From the NCBI GenBank assembly GCA_021292165.1, contig JAHFWL010001196.1, forward strand, positions 1,178,001 through 1,242,000: DNA of 64,000 nucleotides, given 5' to 3'. This DNA comes from Shinisaurus crocodilurus. Taxonomy: Eukaryota > Chordata > Lepidosauria > Squamata > Shinisauridae. Both the position numbers and the translations under genes were made by a program. This document shows positions 59,696 to 64,000 of the stretch, in pieces. The notes beneath the pieces were generated by a model, which worked only from the letters and a program-made list of their open reading frames with translations, ran no database searches and had not been told where the DNA came from. How positions within the stretch are numbered: the stretch's first letter is position 1; the number at the start of each line of letters is the position of its first letter.

Positions 59696-60010
59696 ATGGG
59701 GACTGGAAACAAGGCCCTATGAGGAGAGACTGATAGAACTGGGCATGTTTAGCCTTCAGAAGAGGAGACTGAGGGGAGATATGATAGCACTCTTCTAGTA
59801 CTTGAAGGGTTGTCACACAGAGGAGGGCCAGGATCTCTTCTCGATCATCCCAGTTTGCAGGACACGAAATAATGGGTTCAAGTTACAGGAAGCCAGATTC
59901 CACCTAAACATCAGGAAAAATTTCTGGACTGTCAGAGCAATAAGACAATGGAACCAGCTACCTAGGGAGGTGGTGGGCTCTCCCACTCTGGAGGCATTCA
60001 AGGTCCAGCT
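59696..60010 (+). mobile_element. CR1 LINE fragment, cut before its 3' UTR
   Basis: CCCTATGAGGAGAGACTG, GGGCATGTTTAGCCTTCAG and GGGGAGATATGATAGCACTC lead into the C-terminal protein segment LQEARFHLNIRKNFWTVRAI, QWNQLPREVVGSPTLEAFKV. It stops at 60010, where a GGGATG-4 element begins; the CR1 3' UTR does not resume after it. Confidence 0.85.
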
Positions 60011-60190
60011 AGGGATGTAACCGCTCGCCTCGAGCGGGCGTAGCAGGCCGAAATCGGCCCCGCTCACGCTCGGCTGAGGCGAGCAGGCCTTTCTGGGTCC
60101 TGGGGCTCCCTTGCCTCTCCACGTTGAGCTTGCCGCGCCGGCCGCGCCAGTCCTGTCGCATCTCTTCTGGCTGGCCAGGTTCAGGTTGCA
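60011..60190 (+). mobile_element. GGGATG-4 element
   Basis: It begins CTAGGGATGTAACCGCTCGCC, then TCGAGCGGGCGTAGCAGGCC, GAAATCGGCCCCGCTCACGC. It matches the reversed fragment at 29333-29409 for about 75 bp and continues with GC-rich sequence (GCCGCGCCGGCCGCGCC). The right end is not identified. Confidence 0.55.
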
Positions 60191-61035
60191 CCTAGGACTG
60201 CTGAGAAGAAACAATGGCTGATGCCCCATTTTTCAAAATATAAATCCAGCTGTCACTCAGAATGGTCTCCGTCCTTAGGCAAAACACAGGTTCCTTAGTA
60301 GGTGGAACACAGAAGCAGAGAGAAAACTGGACCGTTTTTGTATTAACAAAGCTGGATATCATTTTAGCTGGTGTACTAAGTTAAGGAAAAGTCAGTAGAA
60401 GCCAAATTAGGTAGCTTTATCTGTAACTATGCATGTGCAGGCATGTACAGCATTTCCAAGCTTGCTAATGCTAACATTATACAAATTGGGCCCTTCCCAC
60501 TCACATCACAGAAGACTCTTGGAAGCAAAGTGTGGAAGATCAACCCATATCATGTAGCCTGCATCATCCAACACAAAGACTTTTACTATTGTGGGTGCTT
60601 TTTGGATTTCTCCTCAGAATGTTGACCCGGTGAGAATCATATATACTAGTAGTGAATGCAGGTGCCGAGTTAAGGTGGCGATGTAGCCAAAACAGGGCTA
60701 CTGGGAAATAAGAGCGGGGAATCAGCATGCTTTGGGGAGGTTTACAGAAATATAATATAATCTTTTCATGGCGGGGGGGGACCCCTAAAGGGACAACAAC
60801 AACAGGAACAACACAGCCTAATGAGGACTGAACATGTTCAGTGAACAAAGAATGCAGAGAATTAGTTCGGGGGGAGGGGCACAACAGGAATGGAATGGAG
60901 TATCATGAAAGAAGGCATGGTCCACTGCCAGCCGGCTAGTTGGCTGGCTGGCACATTGAACTGGACCACTCTGCACGACAACATTTTGTTGCAGGTCTGA
61001 CTCGTGTTTTCTTAATCACTATCAAGAAAATGTGT
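60191..61035. other. No recognised feature
   Basis: Balanced composition, no repeat shared within the window; a G-run at 60772-60780. Confidence 0.3.
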
Positions 61036-61039
61036 GTTT

Positions 61040-61795
61040 TCTTAATCAACACCACCAAGTGCTGCACCTAGGTAAAAGAAACCAAATGCACAGTTACAGG
61101 ATGGGGGATACTTGGCTCAACAATACTACAAGCAAGAAGGATCTTGGAATTGTTGTAGATCACACAAGCTGAATATGAGCCGGCAATGTGATGTGGCTGC
61201 AAAGAAGGCAAATGCAATTTTGGGCTGCATTAATAGAAGTATAGCTTCCAAATCACATGAAGTACTAGATTCCCTCTACTCAGCACTGGTTAGACCTCAT
61301 CTTTAGTACTGCGTCCAGTTTGGGGCACCACACTGATGTAGACAAATTGGAAAGGGTTCAGAGGAGGGCAACAAAGATGATCAGGGGACTGGAAACAAAG
61401 CCCTATGAGGAGAGACTGAAGGAACTGGGCATGTTTAGCCTTCAGAAGAGGAGACAGAGGGGAGATATGATAGCACTCTTCAAGTGTTTGAAAGGTTGTC
61501 ACACAAAGGAGGGCCAGGATCTCTTCTCGATCATCCCAGAGTGCAGGATACGGAATAATGGGCACCAGTTACAGGAAGCCAGATTCCAGCTGAACATCAG
61601 GAAAAGCTTCCTGACTCTTAGGGCAATGTGAGAATGGAACCAATTACCTAGGGAGGTAGTGGGCTCTCCCCACTGGAGGCATTCAAGATGCAGCTGGACA
61701 GCCATCTGTTTAACTTGGATTCCTGCACTGAGCAAGGGGTTGGACTCGATGGCCTTATAGGCCCCTTCCAACTCTACTATTCTATGATTCATGAT
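61040..61795 (+). mobile_element. CR1 LINE 3' half, longest copy in the window
   Basis: It contains degraded reverse transcriptase sequence ([90 protein letters not shown]). A 3' UTR with TGGACTCGATGGCCTTATAGG and the tail ATTCTATGATTCATGATC follow. Several stops and frameshifts show it is dead. Confidence 0.92.
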
Positions 61796-61889
61796 CATTT
61801 TGGACCAATTCTAATGTTTTGAGTTGCCCCTACAATCTTGCAGGCTGTTGGATCTCCTGACAAATTGGCACTCCTCAGAAGATGCCATG

Positions 61890-61965
61890 TATGACTGTTG
61901 GTTCATTTAACCTGGGATTCTCCCTCCCTAGTTGACAGAAGCTTTCCAGGGTCTCAGAGAGGGGT

Positions 61966-62000
<35 letters not shown>

Positions 62001-62120
62001 CACTAACCCTGCTACTGGCAGTCCTTCAACTGGAGATGCCAGGAATTGAATCTGGGTCCTTGGCCATTCAAAACATGTGTTCTACCACTGACCTATACCC
62101 TCTCTCCAGTGATTTGAACT
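61890..62120 (+). mobile_element. Dispersed repeat related to 50331-50462, with (CT)n
   Basis: CAGAAGCTTTCCAGGGTCTC, (CT)n (61966-61998), CTACTGGCAGTCCTTCAACTGG and AGATGCCAGGAATTGAATCTGG, then CATTCAAAACATGTGTTCTACC. This is the 3' continuation of the GGAAGCTGCC repeat family; the ACCACTGACC word is tRNA-like. Confidence 0.55.
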
Positions 62121-62213
62121 ACTGAGGGGAAGAAATCAGAGCCAGCAGCCTGCAGACCCCTAGGATAAACATGTGGACTAGCTCTGGTGGGAGGAGAGTA
62201 GCTATGTATCTTA

Positions 62214-62315
62214 GGGCACAACCCTATGCATGTTTAGACAGGGGGGAAAAGGCCTACAAAAGTCCTACAAGTTGTAGCATGTTTTTCCTGTCTAAACATG
62301 CAAAGGATTGTGCCC
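62214..62315. mobile_element. Small hairpin element (GCACAACCCTATGCATG ends)
   Basis: GGGCACAACCCTATGCATG, TTTAGACAGG and CCTGTCTAAACATGCAAAGG, ATTGTGCCC are inverted arms. TTA lies outside both ends. Compact core TACAAAAGTCCTACAAG, TTGTAG. Same family as 34798 and 44177. Confidence 0.8.
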
Positions 62316-62324
62316 TTATTAGGG

Positions 62325-62715
62325 GTGGACCGCTCTGTCAATTTCATTTTTGGCCGGTTCACCGGATTCCCACAGTTGACTTTGAATTCTGTCCCATTTC
62401 CATATCGATCTGCGAACTCTGTTTTTGTTGTTTTTAATCTGCATGAAAGTTCATGCATGTTTTTTTAATGCACGTTTCATCAAATATGCACAATATTTTG
62501 TAATTTTCCAAATGTATGCATTTGAATGCACATTTTTTAATAGACTCAAGTGATTTTGCACACACTTTCCCCTAATATGTGGATATTGTGCACACTTTTC
62601 CTTAATTATACAAAAAAATGTGTGCATATTTTTAAGTTGCTGGACTTAAGCTCAGTGTTCAGGAACTCAATTCCCGTTCATCCTTTGGACCAGGGAATGC
62701 AAAATTAGTGACGTT
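62325..62715. mobile_element. GGGATG-3-like AT-rich relic
   Basis: TAGGGGTGGACCGCTCTGTC at the left; GCATGTTTTTTTAATGCACG, CAAATGTATGCATTTGAATGC and TTTCCCCTAATATGTGGATA are the reversed AT-rich units. The right end is not clear. Confidence 0.45.
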
Positions 62716-62731
62716 CACATCAAATGCAAAC

Positions 62732-62962
62732 CAGGCGAGGCTGGTGACTCCTGTTTGGGTGGGGCTCCTTTTCCATTGCAGGTTTTTCAGGTTTTATTTG
62801 CAGCTTCACAGGAACTATCCAGGGTTCTGAACTCCACCCCCAAAAAATAGATTTCCCCACCATGCAGCACCATGGATAGCTCCTATGAATCTCCAAATAA
62901 ATCCTGAAAAACCTGTAATGGAAAAGGAGCCCCATCAAAATCGGAGTCACCAACCTCCCCCG
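62732..62962. mobile_element. Foldback hAT element
   Basis: CAGGCGAGGCTGGTGACTCC, GTGGGGCTCCTTTTCCATTG, AGGTTTTTCAGGTTTTATTTG and mirrored CAAATAAATCCTGAAAAACC, TGGAAAAGGAGCCCCATC, GAGTCACCAACCTCCCCCG. The flanks atgcaaac (62724-62731) and atgtgaac (62963-62970) agree at 6 of 8 bases. Subfamily of 43367. Confidence 0.8.
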
Positions 62963-62970
62963 ATGTGAAC

Positions 62971-63844
62971 TGAACGAAACACTCACCCAACCCTAGTTGA
63001 TAGCATACAAGTGGTGTTGCACCATCTTCCAATCCAGCCTGCAGATATGCCATTTCTTGGGTTACTTATATTCCCTACACCCAACTGTTCGGTCTTAAAT
63101 TAATGGATGAGACAACCGCAATTGATCTTCTTAATCTGTTTGAGTAATGAAGGTCCCGTTATCCCTACGTGATCCTCAGGTGCTGTGATAAGACATAGAA
63201 AACTCTATCAATTCCACCACTGCAAGAGTGTTTTTGTCCTCACAAATTGCTACACTGTAGCTTCCTTGGCTTCCCGTGATCATCTTGCTGAAGGGATTGT
63301 GTATTATTCTGTCTCTCTCTCTATTTTTTTTTCTTTTTAATGAGAAGTTCCCCACCATCCTCTCCTCCATTGTATTCAGATATTGTAAATAATTGATCCT
63401 CAAGATTAAAGGCAGAGAGGCTGGGCGGCAGCTGAAGTTTACTCTGAATGCGTCCGGAATAAATCGAAGCATGCTAAGAGGACCCAGCATGAAGCCTCTT
63501 TCATGCGGCCACTAAACCATCAATGCAGATTGGACATTTGTTTGAATACATTGTTTGCGTTTGTTATCATTTCCCTGGGAAAAACTAATTAAGGAACTAA
63601 TTGATTGTTTTGTTGTGCTACTAATTAACTCCATATGGTGCACATCTCTAGGAGATACAGTAAGAATTATTGAAACTTTGGTGATTTAATGTGTCACTGC
63701 TGGGGTAAAGGACACGTCTGTAAAGCTAACCATCCTTTGAGGGACATACTATGGGGTACGTATGTTTAGCCTCCTTGCCTCTTTGCAGTGGCTAGAATTG
63801 TCCTATGTGTGTTTCAGAACTTTTCCCAATTTCAACTTTTCCCA
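62971..63844. other. Unassigned; candidate for conserved non-coding DNA
   Basis: No repeat shared within the window and no convincing frame. AT-rich with phrases such as ACTAATTAAGGAACTAATTG near 63585. It could hold conserved regulatory DNA, but nothing here proves it. Confidence 0.3.
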
Positions 63845-64000
63845 GAAGAGCCCTGCTGGATCAAAGAAAAAGGCCTCTCTAGTCCAGCATTCTGTTCACA
63901 CTGTGGCCAACCAGATGCCCCCATGGGAAGCCCACAAGCAGGACAAGAGGGCAATAGCACCCTCCCGCCCATGTTCCCCAGCAACTGGTATTCAGAGATA
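63845..64000 (+). mobile_element. Dispersed repeat (GGATCAGACCAAAG family), cut by window end
   Basis: GAGCCCTGCTGGATCAAAG, CTAGTCCAGCATTCTGTTC, GGCCAACCAGATGCCCCC, AAGCCCACAAGCAGGACAAG and CCCCAGCAACTGGTATTCAG match 27375-27530 and the reverse of 8185-8440. It continues beyond the window. Confidence 0.75.

Noticed and set aside
1..64000. CRISPR array, bacterial operon or phage structure
   Set aside because: Repeat content and composition are those of a vertebrate nuclear genome. Regular repeats found here are microsatellites, minisatellites or transposon arrays without unique spacers.

Overview
The window looks like intergenic DNA from an amniote, most probably a squamate reptile (lizard or snake). 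The evidence is the mix of repeats: CR1 LINE 3' ends with the ATTCTATG-type tail, L2-like LINE 3' ends with AAATAAAT tails, a tRNA-derived SINE of the kind common in squamates, an RTE-like LINE, and many short hAT-type DNA transposons. I found no host protein-coding gene, no rRNA or tRNA gene and no CRISPR array. Every long reading frame I could explain belongs to a transposon, lies antisense to one, or runs through a microsatellite. The squamate assignment is inference.

Layout. 0-4.3 kb: an RTE-like element (466-3666, minus strand) with a 12-bp target-site duplication, inserted into an older TATA-bearing, CT-rich sequence that may be an LTR remnant. 4.5-10.1 kb: L2-like 3' ends, foldback hAT elements and the first GAGTC-array element. 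10.5-13.5 kb: a composite DNA element split by a LINE, the second GAGTC-array element and a SINE. 14.2-17.9 kb: deeply nested hAT elements and local duplications. 18-31 kb: many relics sharing GGGATG...CATCCC termini, a SINE, a Tigger-like element and foldbacks. 31-35 kb: a GC-rich repeat family plus a nearly perfect inverted duplication with 365-bp arms. 35-57 kb: scattered hAT elements, CR1 fragments and microsatellites in otherwise unassigned DNA. 57.5-59.4 kb: a second, 5'-truncated RTE-like copy on the plus strand, nearly identical to the first over its last 1.5 kb. 59.7-64 kb: CR1 fragments, small hairpin elements and a foldback.

The most unusual content is (i) two elements whose ends are dense arrays of the pentamer GAGTC, each flanked by 8-bp duplications; (ii) a larger set of elements with GGGATG...CATCCC ends but very different interiors; (iii) a family of about 200-240 bp foldback elements with verified 8-bp duplications; (iv) the second RTE copy, whose 5' part differs from the first almost only by small deletions and may mark unpolished assembly; and (v) the 365-bp inverted duplication.

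I defined the repeat-family labels here for convenience: GGGATG-1 (GC-rich foldback), -2 (interior starts TGTGAGGAATC), -3 (AT-rich, ATGCATAT units), -4 (CTCGCCTCGAG), -5 (GAGTC arrays), and family G (GC-rich, CTCCTCCTGCCC). Identities are by-eye comparisons within the window. No database search was possible.
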